In this document: positions 18,542 to 27,020 of the stretch, piece after piece
How positions within the stretch are numbered: position 1 is the stretch's first letter
Layout: each line of letters begins with the position of its first letter
DNA from: Chitinophaga arvensicola
GTDB lineage: Bacteria; Bacteroidota; Bacteroidia; Chitinophagales; Chitinophagaceae
DNA: 64,000 bases
Assembly (NCBI RefSeq): GCF_900110835.1
Contig: NZ_FOJG01000001.1
Span: 2,821,499-2,885,498, forward strand
Direction of reading: 5' to 3'
Notes under the pieces: generated by a model
The model's input: the letters and a program-made list of their open reading frames with translations, nothing else
What the model was told of the DNA's origin: nothing
The model's database searches: none
Translations under genes and position numbers: made by a program

Positions 18542-19750
18542 TCACTGCTGATCGCCTTCGACGATCAGTTTTTTTCCTTCTAATCTGTAATGGACATCAT
18601 TGGCATTTAGCATTTTTAATACGTTCATCAGGGTACTCCGGCGGCTGATCATCCCAAAAAATTTCCTGGGTTTCACGGGGCCTTCGTATATAATTTCCAC
18701 ATCGTACCAATGGGCAAACTGCCGTAGTACGGTGGTGAGGTCGGCGCTTTCAAACTGGAAGTAGCCATCTTTCCAGGCAACTATTTCCGAGGTATTGACG
18801 CCGGTTACTTTTTTTATCTGTCCGTTGGCGCTCAGCTGGGATTGCTCCCCGGGGGCCAGTTGTATGCTGTGTTGATCGCTGTTTATTTTTACAGCGCCTT
18901 CCAGCAGGGTGGTATTGATGGTAGCTTCGTCTGTATAGGAGTTGATATTAAAATGAGTGCCGAGTACTTCTACCGTCATTTGTTTTACCTGTACGCGAAA
19001 GGGCCGGTGTGCATCGGCAGCAATTTCAAAATAGGCTTCGCCGCTGAGTTCCACTTTGCGTTCATTGCCTGCAAAGGTGGCGGGGAAGCGGATGGAAGAG
19101 GCCGCGTTCAGCCAGATCCTGCTGCCGTCGGCCATTACCAGCGGGTAGGTTTCCCCGGCGGCGGTGGTCAGTGTGTTATAAATGGGGGTAGTTCCGGCAT
19201 CTTTACTGGCAACATATACGAGTTGTCCACCCTGGTGCAGTACGGTGCTGTTGCCCTGTTGGGCCAGTTGCTGCATCCCGGCGCTGTCGAGTATGATTTT
19301 TTCTCCGTTGGCGAGGGTCAGTACGGCTTTGTGCTGGCCCGGTGCTATATCTGCGGCGGGTGCAATAACGGCGGCAACGGGAGCCGGCGTTTTGGATTGA
19401 TGGAGGAAGAAATAGGCGGCTGGCAGGGAAAGACCTACCAGTATGGCTGCTGCTGCGGCCAGGCGGAAAGATCCCGGTTTTTTCCGGGGAGCAGTCAGTG
19501 GGATCACCGGGGCGCCCTGGATATGCTTTAGCAGCTCTTTCCGGACCCTGTCGCCAGGTTCGCCGGCATGAGAACGGTGATCCGGCTTTACCTGGCCGAA
19601 AGCGTGCTGCATTTCGTGCAGGAGAAGGCGGTTGGCTTCCTCCCGGCGGAGGTAGTCCATCAGCTCAATGGCTTCCTGCGGACTACAGGTCCGTGTTTGC
19701 CAGCGTTGCAGCAATAATTCATAATATTCCTTGTTCCTGTTCATGCGCAT
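18542..19750 (-). CDS. FecR-family anti-sigma factor
   Basis: The 402-residue single-pass inner-membrane protein has a short cytoplasmic N-terminus (about 90 residues), a transmembrane helix (about 91-115, LAAAAAILVGLSLPAAYFFL), a periplasmic FecR domain (ETYPLVMADGSRIWLNAASS) and a C-terminal DUF4974 domain (WKDGYFQFESADLTTVLRQF). It would transmit receptor occupancy from the STN-bearing SusC to the sigma factor upstream. An ATG two codons in (19744) is an equally good start. The 51 bp before it (read on the minus strand) contain a T-rich tract with ACCCACCCTG that may be a sigma-dependent promoter. Confidence 0.95.
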   Translation of the reverse strand: MRMNRNKEYYELLLQRWQTRTCSPQEAIELMDYLRREEANRLLLHEMQHAFGQVKPDHRSHAGEPGDRVRKELLKHIQGAPVIPLTAPRKKPGSFRLAAAAAILVGLSLPAAYFFLHQSKTPAPVAAVIAPAADIAPGQHKAVLTLANGEKIILDSAGMQQLAQQGNSTVLHQGGQLVYVASKDAGTTPIYNTLTTAAGETYPLVMADGSRIWLNAASSIRFPATFAGNERKVELSGEAYFEIAADAHRPFRVQVKQMTVEVLGTHFNINSYTDEATINTTLLEGAVKINSDQHSIQLAPGEQSQLSANGQIKKVTGVNTSEIVAWKDGYFQFESADLTTVLRQFAHWYDVEIIYEGPVKPRKFFGMISRRSTLMNVLKMLNANDVHYRLEGKKLIVEGDQQ

Positions 19751-19801
19751 ATATATACTATCCTAAAAAAAACAAACAGGGTGGGTCAGGATAAAAAAAA
19801 A

Positions 19802-20401
19802 TTAAGGACGGGAGGTGTCCAGCAACAGGGTGGAAAAAAAGAGAACGGGCAGAATGCCGTCTGTATTGGTGTAGAAGAAGAACTTGATGCTTTTCATAGC
19901 CAGCACCATATGTTCTTTTACGGTATTGCGGGAAATGCCCAGTTCTATGGCTACTTCCTCATAACTTTTACTTTCCTCCCGGCAAAGGCGGAATACTTTC
20001 TGTCTTTGTGGGGGGAGTTGTGCAATGGCTTCGTGTAGCAATGATTCATATTGTTTCCACAGCAATTGCGTGTCGGCATCTTCGGTTTGCTGCTGCAATC
20101 CCTGCATTACCTGCAGGCGCAGTGCTTCGTCGGCCGTAATTTTCTTAAGTAATTTGAATACATGATTGCGGGTAATACGGTAAAGGTAGCCGCTGAATGA
20201 TAATTCAGGCCTTATCCGCTCCCTGACTTCCCAAATCTTTACAAACACTTCCTGCAGTGCATCCTCCGCTAATTCCGGTACATGAATGAAGTGGAGAATG
20301 TAAGTATAAAGGGAAGGGTAGTACTGATTGTATAAGGTAATATACGCTTCGGTATCTCCCTGCTGCAGTTTTTGTAACAGAACAGCTTCTTCATGGCTCA
20401 C
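19802..20401 (-). CDS. ECF RNA polymerase sigma-70 factor
   Basis: This 199-residue sigma factor has region 2 (AEDALQEVFVKIWEVRERI, about 45-63) and region 4 (LPPQRQKVFRLCREESKSYEEVAIELGISRNTVKEHM, about 128-164). The C-terminus continues with a hydrophobic tail (GILPVLFFSTLLLD), often seen in Bacteroidota FecI-like factors. The start codon is GTG; no in-frame ATG lies nearby. It heads a collinear unit with FecR, SusC, SusD, sulfotransferase and cytochrome genes. Confidence 0.95.
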   Translation of the reverse strand: MSHEEAVLLQKLQQGDTEAYITLYNQYYPSLYTYILHFIHVPELAEDALQEVFVKIWEVRERIRPELSFSGYLYRITRNHVFKLLKKITADEALRLQVMQGLQQQTEDADTQLLWKQYESLLHEAIAQLPPQRQKVFRLCREESKSYEEVAIELGISRNTVKEHMVLAMKSIKFFFYTNTDGILPVLFFSTLLLDTSRP

Positions 20402-20464
20402 TGGCTTCTCGATTTGTAAGTAAAATACGGAATTGGCGGAAAATATGGGGCTTTTTTTTGGAAT

Positions 20465-20487
20465 GGGGAGCGCCGAAGGCGCTCCCC
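20465..20487. terminator. Strong hairpin between NmrA-like gene and ECF sigma gene
   Basis: A perfect 10-bp GC-rich stem (GGGGAGCGCC at 20465-20474, GGCGCTCCCC at 20478-20487) with a 3-nt loop. It lies 7 bp after the stop codon of the minus-strand NmrA-like gene. There is no T run on the minus-strand 3' side, so termination or transcript stabilisation are both possible. Confidence 0.55.
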
Positions 20488-20493
20488 TCTAAT

Positions 20494-21366
20494 TTATAAG
20501 AACATCGGTGCATATTCCTTCACGAAGCCCGCGAAATCGCGGGCGGGCTTACCGGTTACTTCGGCGACGGCATTGGATACTGCTGCGGCTTCGCCACGGG
20601 CATAATGTGCATAGTCTTCTATCAGTCCTTCGGCCTGCCAGGCAGGGAAACCTGCCTGCAGCAAGGCGGGGAGTAATTGTTCATCGGTGACATTAATATA
20701 TTGAACGGGCTTTCCCAGGGCATCGGATAAGATAGCCGCCAGCTGGGTATGGGTGAGCGACTGCGGCCCTGTGATATCATAGACGCGGCCTTCATGGCCG
20801 GCGGTGGTTAAGGCGGCGGCAGCAATCGCAGCAATATCGCGGGTATCTACGATACTGATAGGGGCTTCGCCGGCAGTAGCGAAGAATTTTCCCTGGTGTA
20901 CAATGGAGTCCCTGAATCCCATTAAGCCCTGCATGAATAAATTGGGACGGAGGAAGGTCCACGGGATGCCGGACCAGCGGATCTTTGCTTCCACAGCGGC
21001 ATGATAGCGCAGGAAACGTACCGGAGAGGCGGCACTGGCGTGTAGTTGCGACAGCTTTACGATATGTGGAAGCCCGCTGCGGATGGCTGCTTCCACAAAG
21101 TTGATCTGCAGCTGTTCTGCCTGTTCGGAAGAGTTGGTGAGCAGGAACGCTTTTTCTATTCCCAGTAAGGCATTCGCCAGGCTGCCGGCATCGTTGAAAT
21201 CGCCTGTCACGATTTCTGCACCGGGTAATGCGGCAATGGTCTGTGTATTATTATCGGCGTTGCGTACCAGCGCCCGGAAAGGGACGCCCTGTGCGGATAA
21301 CTGTTTTGCCAAAGTAGTTCCAATGTGACCGGTAGCACCGGTGATCAAAATATTTGCCTGTTTCAT
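20494..21366 (-). CDS. NmrA-like NAD(P)-binding atypical short-chain dehydrogenase
   Basis: This 290-residue cytoplasmic protein starts with the nucleotide-binding motif ILITGATGHIGTTLAKQL (residues 5-22), as in NmrA/YwnB-type atypical SDRs. It continues with AFLLTNSSEQAEQ, HIVKLSQLHAS and WTFLRPNLFMQ. Such proteins act as NAD(P)H sensors or quinone reductases. No catalytic YxxxK is seen at the classical site. It seems monocistronic, bounded by a hairpin downstream and the riboswitch region upstream. Confidence 0.88.
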   Translation of the reverse strand: MKQANILITGATGHIGTTLAKQLSAQGVPFRALVRNADNNTQTIAALPGAEIVTGDFNDAGSLANALLGIEKAFLLTNSSEQAEQLQINFVEAAIRSGLPHIVKLSQLHASAASPVRFLRYHAAVEAKIRWSGIPWTFLRPNLFMQGLMGFRDSIVHQGKFFATAGEAPISIVDTRDIAAIAAAALTTAGHEGRVYDITGPQSLTHTQLAAILSDALGKPVQYINVTDEQLLPALLQAGFPAWQAEGLIEDYAHYARGEAAAVSNAVAEVTGKPARDFAGFVKEYAPMFL

Positions 21367-21519
21367 GGTGTGTTGTTTTTTTTATGATGTAAAATTCCAT
21401 CATCCGGGCACCGGAAAATTGTAAGAAAACGAAACATGCCTGGTTGTGCGGCTTATCACTGATAGTGGCCGGGATTTGTTATCTTCGCCCCCGGTTCTTT
21501 ATGTATTACCTTCGAAGCA

Positions 21520-21695
21520 AGTAATGGTTCCCGCTGAAAAGCGGGATTAAAAGGGAACTGTGTGCAAATCACAGGCTGTCCCGCAACTGTAAGCTTCCTG
21601 CAGCGTAATACGCTGCAACGGGTCAACAAAATGCCACTGTTTCCGATAAGGAATGGGAAGGTGTTGACCTGCGGAGCAAGCCAGGAGACCTGCCT
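21520..21695 (+). ncRNA. Cobalamin (B12) riboswitch 1
   Basis: The sequence shows the cobalamin riboswitch series in order: AAAAGGGAA, GTGTGCAAATCAC, GTCCCGCAACTGTAAGC, TGCCACTG, GGGAAGGTG and GCAAGCCAGGAGACCTGCC. After it, GCAGGTC (21730-21736) can pair with GACCTGC (21687-21693) inside the aptamer, which would make a switching helix, and GCTTTCG...GAAGC forms a small hairpin. The next gene on this strand is an acyl-CoA thioesterase 269 bp downstream; no transport or B12 gene follows. A partial promoter element (TATCTTCG, 21480-21487) lies upstream. Confidence 0.93.
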
Positions 21696-21963
21696 TTATT
21701 TCACTTTGACAATGCTTTCGGGGATTGAAGCAGGTCAGGTTTCGGTATACGGTTATTTACAGAGAACAGTTGGCGTAGTGTGACCCGCTCACCTGCGCGC
21801 CTGTTTTGTAAACACCAGTTACTTTCTCCTTTCCGTATTTCTTCCTGCTGCATTTACCGTAATCATTAAAAGTAACAACAGGTATTCCTTAGCGCGCTCC
21901 GGTATGGTAGCAGCTGCGGAAGTATACTGGTAAAAGCAACTTTGTAAAAGTAAAAGATAACAT

Positions 21964-22353
21964 ATGACTATGACTCTGGAAGAGAAAATTCTTCATTCGG
22001 AAACGAGGATCTTTAAGGCGGTATTTCCCAGTACCACCAATCACTACGATACGCTCTTTGGTGGTACTGCTATGTCGCTCATGGACGAAGTAGCATTTAT
22101 TACAGCCACCCGTTTTGCGCGTAAAAAAATGGTGACTGTATCTTCCGGTAAAATAGATTTTAACCGCCCTATTCCGGCGGGAACAATTGTGGAGCTGATC
22201 GGAAAAGTAACGGAAGTAGGTAATACCAGTGTAAAGGTATTGGTGGAGATATACATTGAAGAAATGTACTCGTACTCCCGGGAAAAGGCCATAACAGGCA
22301 CTTTTAGCCTTGTTGCAATTGGCGACGATAAGCACCCGGTATCGGTAAGATAG
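21964..22353 (+). CDS. Acyl-CoA thioesterase (hotdog fold)
   Basis: This 129-residue protein matches the YciA/acyl-CoA hydrolase type: FPSTTNHYDTLFGGTAMSLMDEVAFITATRFARKK holds the catalytic Asp (in LMDEVA), and VTVSSGKIDFNRPIPAGTIVELIGKV is typical of the hotdog strands. It would hydrolyse acyl-CoA in the cytoplasm. The 597-bp region before it contains cobalamin riboswitch 1. Whether the riboswitch leader reaches this gene is open. The strong terminator at 22365-22396 ends the unit. Confidence 0.92.
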   Translation: MTMTLEEKILHSETRIFKAVFPSTTNHYDTLFGGTAMSLMDEVAFITATRFARKKMVTVSSGKIDFNRPIPAGTIVELIGKVTEVGNTSVKVLVEIYIEEMYSYSREKAITGTFSLVAIGDDKHPVSVR

Positions 22354-22364
22354 TCAAGGAAAAA

Positions 22365-22396
22365 AGAAAGGCTGTCTTTTTTAAGACAGCCTTTCT
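22365..22396. terminator. Bidirectional terminator between thioesterase and cobalamin-locus lipoprotein
   Basis: A perfect 14-bp stem (AGAAAGGCTGTCTT at 22365-22378, AAGACAGCCTTTCT at 22383-22396) around a TTTT loop, flanked by A and T runs. It lies between two convergent genes and can serve both. Confidence 0.92.
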
Positions 22397-22415
22397 TCTA
22401 TGAAGAATAAATACA

Positions 22416-23372
22416 TTATTTCAGATTCAGATCGCGTACGCCCACTACTTCGGTAGAAATCTCTCCTAACCATCCTGCTTCTGCACGGATACCAGTGGCC
22501 ACTTTGATGAAGTTGATACCTGATAATTTCACCGGCTTACCGTTTTTATCTACCGCCCAATCCAGCTTTATTTTTGCATCGTCGTCATCGTTCGACTGGT
22601 TATCGGAATAACCCCAGGAGAAAGCAGGACTGATCCAGAACGGCTGATCAGGATCACTGGAAGTGTTCCTGATATTTGCATCTGTCATTTTGGTACCGGT
22701 AAAGGTGATGCTGTCTCCTTTCCATTGCGGGTAATAAGGCTGGTCATGGAACATGTTTCTTGACAGGTAACCGGAACCACCTTTGTTGTCTTTCCAGCGG
22801 ATGTATTCCATATCGGTGATATACATATCATCCGGGTTAGGCACCCTGACTTTCTTTTCGTCTGGTTTGTAGTAGGTGATCTGGTAGTTTTTTACCGTCT
22901 TGGAACTGTTGTATTCAGAGCCGGCAATTTCATACCATTCATCGTCCGGTAAGCCATTTTTATTGACATCCACAGAAACGGAGATCACGCCCGGTTCTGC
23001 AAAGTTGGGAAATGCATTGCCCAATACAATGAAGGAATATTCACCCGGTACATTTTTGATGGTATGGTCGAAACCCATAACCACATAGCCGCCGAAGCCA
23101 CCAAGGGAAATCATATCTTCTTTTGCCAGCGCAGTGAGGGCATAATCTGCCATCTGTTTGGCGCTGTCGCCGGTTTTCCAAACGGGCAGGCCATTGGTAA
23201 ACTGACCGGGCGCCGGGAAGTATTCAAACACTTTGGTCACCTTGTTCTGAAAAGGACCTGTTGGTTCCGGATCTTCTACAGGTGGTTTCACGTCTTTGTC
23301 TTTCGAACAGCTGCTGACAATAGCGGCCATCATCATAGCAGCGAGTAGATATTTACTTTTCATCATGTGCAT
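22416..23372 (-). CDS. Surface lipoprotein of the cobalamin-uptake locus, function unknown
   Basis: This is a 318-residue lipoprotein (lipobox VSSC, Cys22). I recognise the GGFGGYVVMGFDHTIKNVPG...VLGNAF...PDDEWYEIAGSEY pattern from Bacteroidota cell-surface proteins found beside BtuB/BtuG homologues, but not a named domain. There is no enzyme motif. It is the third gene behind riboswitch 2, 25 bp after the BtuG-like gene, so it probably helps capture cobalamin or a corrinoid at the surface. Several start codons are possible (23372, 23366, 23363). Confidence 0.75.
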   Translation of the reverse strand: MHMMKSKYLLAAMMMAAIVSSCSKDKDVKPPVEDPEPTGPFQNKVTKVFEYFPAPGQFTNGLPVWKTGDSAKQMADYALTALAKEDMISLGGFGGYVVMGFDHTIKNVPGEYSFIVLGNAFPNFAEPGVISVSVDVNKNGLPDDEWYEIAGSEYNSSKTVKNYQITYYKPDEKKVRVPNPDDMYITDMEYIRWKDNKGGSGYLSRNMFHDQPYYPQWKGDSITFTGTKMTDANIRNTSSDPDQPFWISPAFSWGYSDNQSNDDDDAKIKLDWAVDKNGKPVKLSGINFIKVATGIRAEAGWLGEISTEVVGVRDLNLK

Positions 23373-23397
23373 TTAGATAGTTATAATAAATGGTTGG

Positions 23398-24558
23398 TTA
23401 TTTACTGGACGCAACAAAAACAATATGTGCAGGTATTTCACCGGTGGTGACAGCCCATTTCTTTTTCCCGGAAGGATCAAAGCAATACAAAGTGCCGGAT
23501 GATACATAGTCCCTCGCATCTGTGACGAAGATCTCCCTGGTACCAGGATTAACGGCAATGCCATAAGGCATTTTGATGCCATTTTCCGTACCATCGGTGA
23601 TGAAGTTTTTATTCAGCACGGTTTCTGTTTTTATATTGACCATGTTATACGAGATAGTCCATTTGCCGGTGATGTAGCTGAACGAAGAACCGTATACATA
23701 GGCGGTATCGCCGGAGATAGCGAGATTGCTGACAGGGATGTCAAATGTTTTTTTTACCGCATCTGTTTTTGTATCTATCAGGAAAAGATTGGATGGCACT
23801 TTGTAATAATCACCCCGGGAAGTCACGTATATATCGCCATCGCTGTCGGCTTTTAAGCGATCGAGGTTAATGGCCACATCAATTTTTTTGATCTCTGTAA
23901 AAGTATTCAGGTCTATCACGGATACGGTGCGGTCGTAGTTGGGCACGCGGTAACCGCCTGAATTGGCTACATACAGTTTGTTGCCGACAACCGCCATTTC
24001 TTCCGGCTGATAGCCTACGGTTACTTTACGGGTAATGGTGAGCGTAGCAGTATCTACTTCCAATACCTGTCCTATCGGGGCATTGGGTTCTATCAGGACG
24101 GGGCCTGCATAAGAACTCACATAGGCTTTACCGTTAGCAAACGTTACATAGCGGCAATTAAGAATGTCGATCTGTTTGATGCGTTTGGTGGTAGTTACAT
24201 CCATCACTTCTACCTTATTGGATACGTTGATAACGGCGTACAGTTTGCTGCCATAAATCTGTATATCATTTCCCACATCTCCCAGTTCCTTTACCGCTGT
24301 TGGATTTGCAGTAGCGTAGATGTTACTTTTATAGATGCCGGTAGTGTAATCATAATAATCCAGGGACGATTTATTGCTGCCCATATTGCCTTCATTCAGC
24401 AGGTAAAACCCGTTGTATGCAGCATGCGGATGAGCGGTGTCTACCGGTGTTACTTCCGGTGGCACGATGCTGTCTCCTTTTCTGCAGGCGGTGAACAGCA
24501 GCATGGTAGCGGCTATGGGGAGGACTGTGTTTCTTAACTGTTTCATCATGACATTCAT
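23398..24558 (-). CDS. BtuG-like beta-propeller cobalamin-binding lipoprotein (DUF5074/YncE-like)
   Basis: The 386-residue lipoprotein (lipobox FTAC, Cys25) consists of repeated propeller blades of the form KxYVxN...VxVIDxxTxxxxKxI, as in NKLYVANSGGYR and VSVIDLNTFTEIKKIDV. In Bacteroides, BtuG is a seven-bladed propeller lipoprotein that binds B12 very tightly and caps the BtuB channel. The arrangement here is the same: it follows the BtuB-like gene by 5 bp, behind a cobalamin riboswitch. Homology to BtuG is inferred from fold and context and not from alignment. Confidence 0.82.
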   Translation of the reverse strand: MNVMMKQLRNTVLPIAATMLLFTACRKGDSIVPPEVTPVDTAHPHAAYNGFYLLNEGNMGSNKSSLDYYDYTTGIYKSNIYATANPTAVKELGDVGNDIQIYGSKLYAVINVSNKVEVMDVTTTKRIKQIDILNCRYVTFANGKAYVSSYAGPVLIEPNAPIGQVLEVDTATLTITRKVTVGYQPEEMAVVGNKLYVANSGGYRVPNYDRTVSVIDLNTFTEIKKIDVAINLDRLKADSDGDIYVTSRGDYYKVPSNLFLIDTKTDAVKKTFDIPVSNLAISGDTAYVYGSSFSYITGKWTISYNMVNIKTETVLNKNFITDGTENGIKMPYGIAVNPGTREIFVTDARDYVSSGTLYCFDPSGKKKWAVTTGEIPAHIVFVASSK

Positions 24559-24563
24559 AGCTG

Positions 24564-26597
24564 TTAAATATTCACGGTAAAAATGAACCGGTAATTTCTT
24601 CCCGGCATGGGGTAATTGTAAATCACATCATAGTACTGATTAGCCACATTATTGACTTGCGCCGTAATATGAAAGCGGGTATGTTGCAGCTGAAACTGCC
24701 TGCCAACAGACAGATCGCTGGTATACCACGGTTCCACATAATTTTTCTGTTTGTTTTCCTTGCTGTTATATCTTTCGCCGGTGTAGATAAAGCTGTAATT
24801 GGCTTCCCATTGTTTGTAGTCAGCGCCCAGTATCAGCGATCCGCTGTGCCGGGGAATATAGATGATCTGATCGCCGTAAAAGCTATCGGCGGGATCTGTA
24901 AAGTCCTGCGCCCGCTGGAAGGTGTAGGTGAGTTTGGTATTGAAGTTTACCTGTTGGAATAATTTCCAGACGGCGGAAGCTTTCACATCGAGTCCTTTAA
25001 TTTTCACTTTGCCCAGGTTCATCATCATCCATCTGAACTGGTTATCGCCGGGTACGGCCACTATTTTGTCGGTGACTTCGTTATAATAGGCGTCGGTTTC
25101 AATGGCGGCTTGTGTGAGCCAGCCATTGGACCAGGTTTTATTCCAGGTGATACCAGCGTCGTATTGCTTGGCAAATTCCGGTTTCAGGAGATTGTTGCCC
25201 AGATCCGTGTAATACAGATCGTTGAAAGTTGGCATCCGGAAAATTCTTTTGTAGTAGGCGCGTACCCTGAAATCGGGCGAGGGCAATGGTTGCCAGGATA
25301 TAAATACGGCTGGTGTGAATTGTTGCTGGTAAGGCGCTCCTGCGTTCAATTTCACGTCTTCACTCACAAAAGTGCCCAGTAAACTGGCCTGTGCGCTGAA
25401 GCGGGAAAAGGTCAGGTTGGTGGCAGCTGCGGTGAGCGTGGTATAACGGGTAGGGTAGGTGAAGTTCCGGAGATCAGCATCCATCCGGTTCCATTGAAAA
25501 TCGCCAGAGGCGGAAACCGTCCACCATTTGGTGAGGATGTACTGATGGGCCATCGAAAAATACATTTCGTACTGGCGGTAATGGTTGTCGATATACAGCC
25601 TTGCGGTATCCGGTGCGAGGTAACGCGTATAGTCGTACGCGTATTTTGCATTCAGTAAAATGCTGTAATGTTTGGTAATGTCTTTGCGGAAATGTCCCTG
25701 TATGAAAATGTTCTGATCCCATTGCCGGTCTACATGCGAAAACACATTGTTGACTATGGTGCCGGGTAGTCCTCTTTCGGATTGGTAGTAGTAGATTTTA
25801 GTATTCCATTCCCCGCCATTCAATATGCCATTGAAGCCGCCTTCCACACGTACCGCGTTGATGTCGCCATTTTTCCGGTAGGCGCTGGTATCATAGGTTA
25901 CATGTCCGGCGTCATCGAGTTTCCGGTAGCGGAATTTATAGCGGCCGGTAGCATTTACCCATTCTGTGCTGAAGGAGGCGGATATTTTATCTGTTACTTT
26001 TTGTTGCCAGAGCAGGGATGGATTAAACAATCCGAAGGAGCCGGTTTTGATGGTGCCGCGCAGATGTGTTTTTTCGCCGGGTGCAAATTTAGGTTTGAGG
26101 CAAGTCATGTAGATGGAGCCGGCAGACCCGAAATCTTTGGCGGGTTGGAAGATGTTGCTTTTCTGTCCGTTGTAGAGAGCAATTTCTTCCATGTTGTCCA
26201 GGGAAAATTTACCCAGGTCTATCTGGCCATTCTGTGCATTGCCCAGCTGTATGCCATCATAAAATACGCCTACATGATTGGTGCCCATGCTCCGGATATC
26301 CACGGTTTTCAATCCGCCGATACCGCCATAGTCTTTGATCTGCAGGCCTGCAAAAAAACGAATTGCATCCGCTACGGAATGGCTGCCCAGTCTTTCCAGC
26401 TCTTTTGCCTGCATTTTCTGACCGGGATTTACTTCCCGGTCGGCACGCGGAGCGGTGACAGCTACTTCCCGGAGGTCTCTGGTCTTTATACTGTCTGCCT
26501 GCTGTGCATGTACGCGCAGCATACCGCAGCAGAGCATAAAGAACAACATCCCGGATGTTTTCTTCCGCCAACCCGCGTGTTCCTTGAAACACTTCAT
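24564..26597 (-). CDS. btuB: BtuB-like TonB-dependent cobalamin receptor
   Basis: The 677-residue outer-membrane receptor has a signal peptide ending HAQQ (about residue 32), a TonB-box-like VAVTAPRA, a plug (SVADAIRFFAGLQIKDYGGIGGLKTVDIRSMG) and a barrel ending ...RNYRFIFTVNI. It lacks the STN and carboxypeptidase-like domains of SusC proteins, as expected for the BtuB/CirA class. Riboswitch 2 lies 137 bp upstream on the same strand, so expression should fall when cobalamin is plentiful. The propeller lipoprotein directly behind it strengthens the cobalamin assignment over other small ligands. Confidence 0.9.
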   Translation of the reverse strand: MKCFKEHAGWRKKTSGMLFFMLCCGMLRVHAQQADSIKTRDLREVAVTAPRADREVNPGQKMQAKELERLGSHSVADAIRFFAGLQIKDYGGIGGLKTVDIRSMGTNHVGVFYDGIQLGNAQNGQIDLGKFSLDNMEEIALYNGQKSNIFQPAKDFGSAGSIYMTCLKPKFAPGEKTHLRGTIKTGSFGLFNPSLLWQQKVTDKISASFSTEWVNATGRYKFRYRKLDDAGHVTYDTSAYRKNGDINAVRVEGGFNGILNGGEWNTKIYYYQSERGLPGTIVNNVFSHVDRQWDQNIFIQGHFRKDITKHYSILLNAKYAYDYTRYLAPDTARLYIDNHYRQYEMYFSMAHQYILTKWWTVSASGDFQWNRMDADLRNFTYPTRYTTLTAAATNLTFSRFSAQASLLGTFVSEDVKLNAGAPYQQQFTPAVFISWQPLPSPDFRVRAYYKRIFRMPTFNDLYYTDLGNNLLKPEFAKQYDAGITWNKTWSNGWLTQAAIETDAYYNEVTDKIVAVPGDNQFRWMMMNLGKVKIKGLDVKASAVWKLFQQVNFNTKLTYTFQRAQDFTDPADSFYGDQIIYIPRHSGSLILGADYKQWEANYSFIYTGERYNSKENKQKNYVEPWYTSDLSVGRQFQLQHTRFHITAQVNNVANQYYDVIYNYPMPGRNYRFIFTVNI

Positions 26598-26733
26598 GTA
26601 TAGCCTGTTAATATTACATCAACAGCTTTCGCAATAAAAAAAGATAACCAGGAAAAGAGACAAGATGCAGGAGTTGCCTGCAGGTTGCATGTATTCCAAG
26701 CTTCATTCCACGAAAGCTTAAAAAAATAAGTGC

Positions 26734-26898
26734 ATGGCAGGTATTCTGACTTATCTCTGCTTCGGGCGACCTTCCCATTGATGTTTCAACAGTGGTCTGA
26801 TTGGTAATGCCCGGGCATTGTAGGAGACTTACAGCAGCGGGACTGTCCCGGATTTACACCGGTGTTCCCTTTTAATTATGCAGACCCCTGGATGGGGC
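26734..26898 (-). ncRNA. Cobalamin (B12) riboswitch 2, upstream of btuB
   Basis: Read on the minus strand, the order is AAAAGGGAACACCGGTGTAA, ATCCGGGACAGTCCCGC, GCTGTAAGTC, GACCACTG, GGGAAGGTCGCCCG and AAGTCAGAATACCTGCC, the conserved cobalamin aptamer. A hairpin AAGCTTTCG...GAAGCTT follows toward btuB. It governs the btuB-btuG-lipoprotein unit. Confidence 0.94.
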
Positions 26899-26917
26899 AG
26901 CATAAACCATTGCGGAA

Positions 26918-26947
26918 CAAAAGTAGGTTATTATTTGGTCGATTCAA
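26918..26947 (-). promoter_or_regulatory. Bacteroidota-type promoter of the btuB transcript
   Basis: On the minus strand TTG (26945-26947), exactly 19 bases, then TACTTTTG (26918-26925). This matches the Bacteroidota vegetative consensus TTG-N19-TAnnTTTG in every fixed position, and lies just upstream of riboswitch 2. Confidence 0.75.
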
Positions 26948-26968
26948 AACGGAGGGAGATGGCGCTAT

Positions 26969-26999
26969 TTGGTGATTCGTATTAGTTCCCTTAAGTTTG
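26969..26999 (+). promoter_or_regulatory. Bacteroidota-type promoter of the riboswitch 3 transcript
   Basis: TTG (26969-26971), 20 bases, then TAAGTTTG (26992-26999), matching TTG-N19/20-TAnnTTTG. It is divergent from the btuB promoter and starts transcription just before riboswitch 3. Confidence 0.65.
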
Positions 27000-27020
27000 C
27001 GGCTGCTTTGGTTACCGGGC

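Noticed and set aside
21562..21783. 73-codon frame across riboswitch 1
   Set aside because: More than half of it is conserved aptamer sequence, so it is not credible as a protein.
25782..26603. 273-codon open frame antisense to the btuB-like gene
   Set aside because: It overlaps the signal-peptide and plug region of a well-supported receptor and resembles no protein family.
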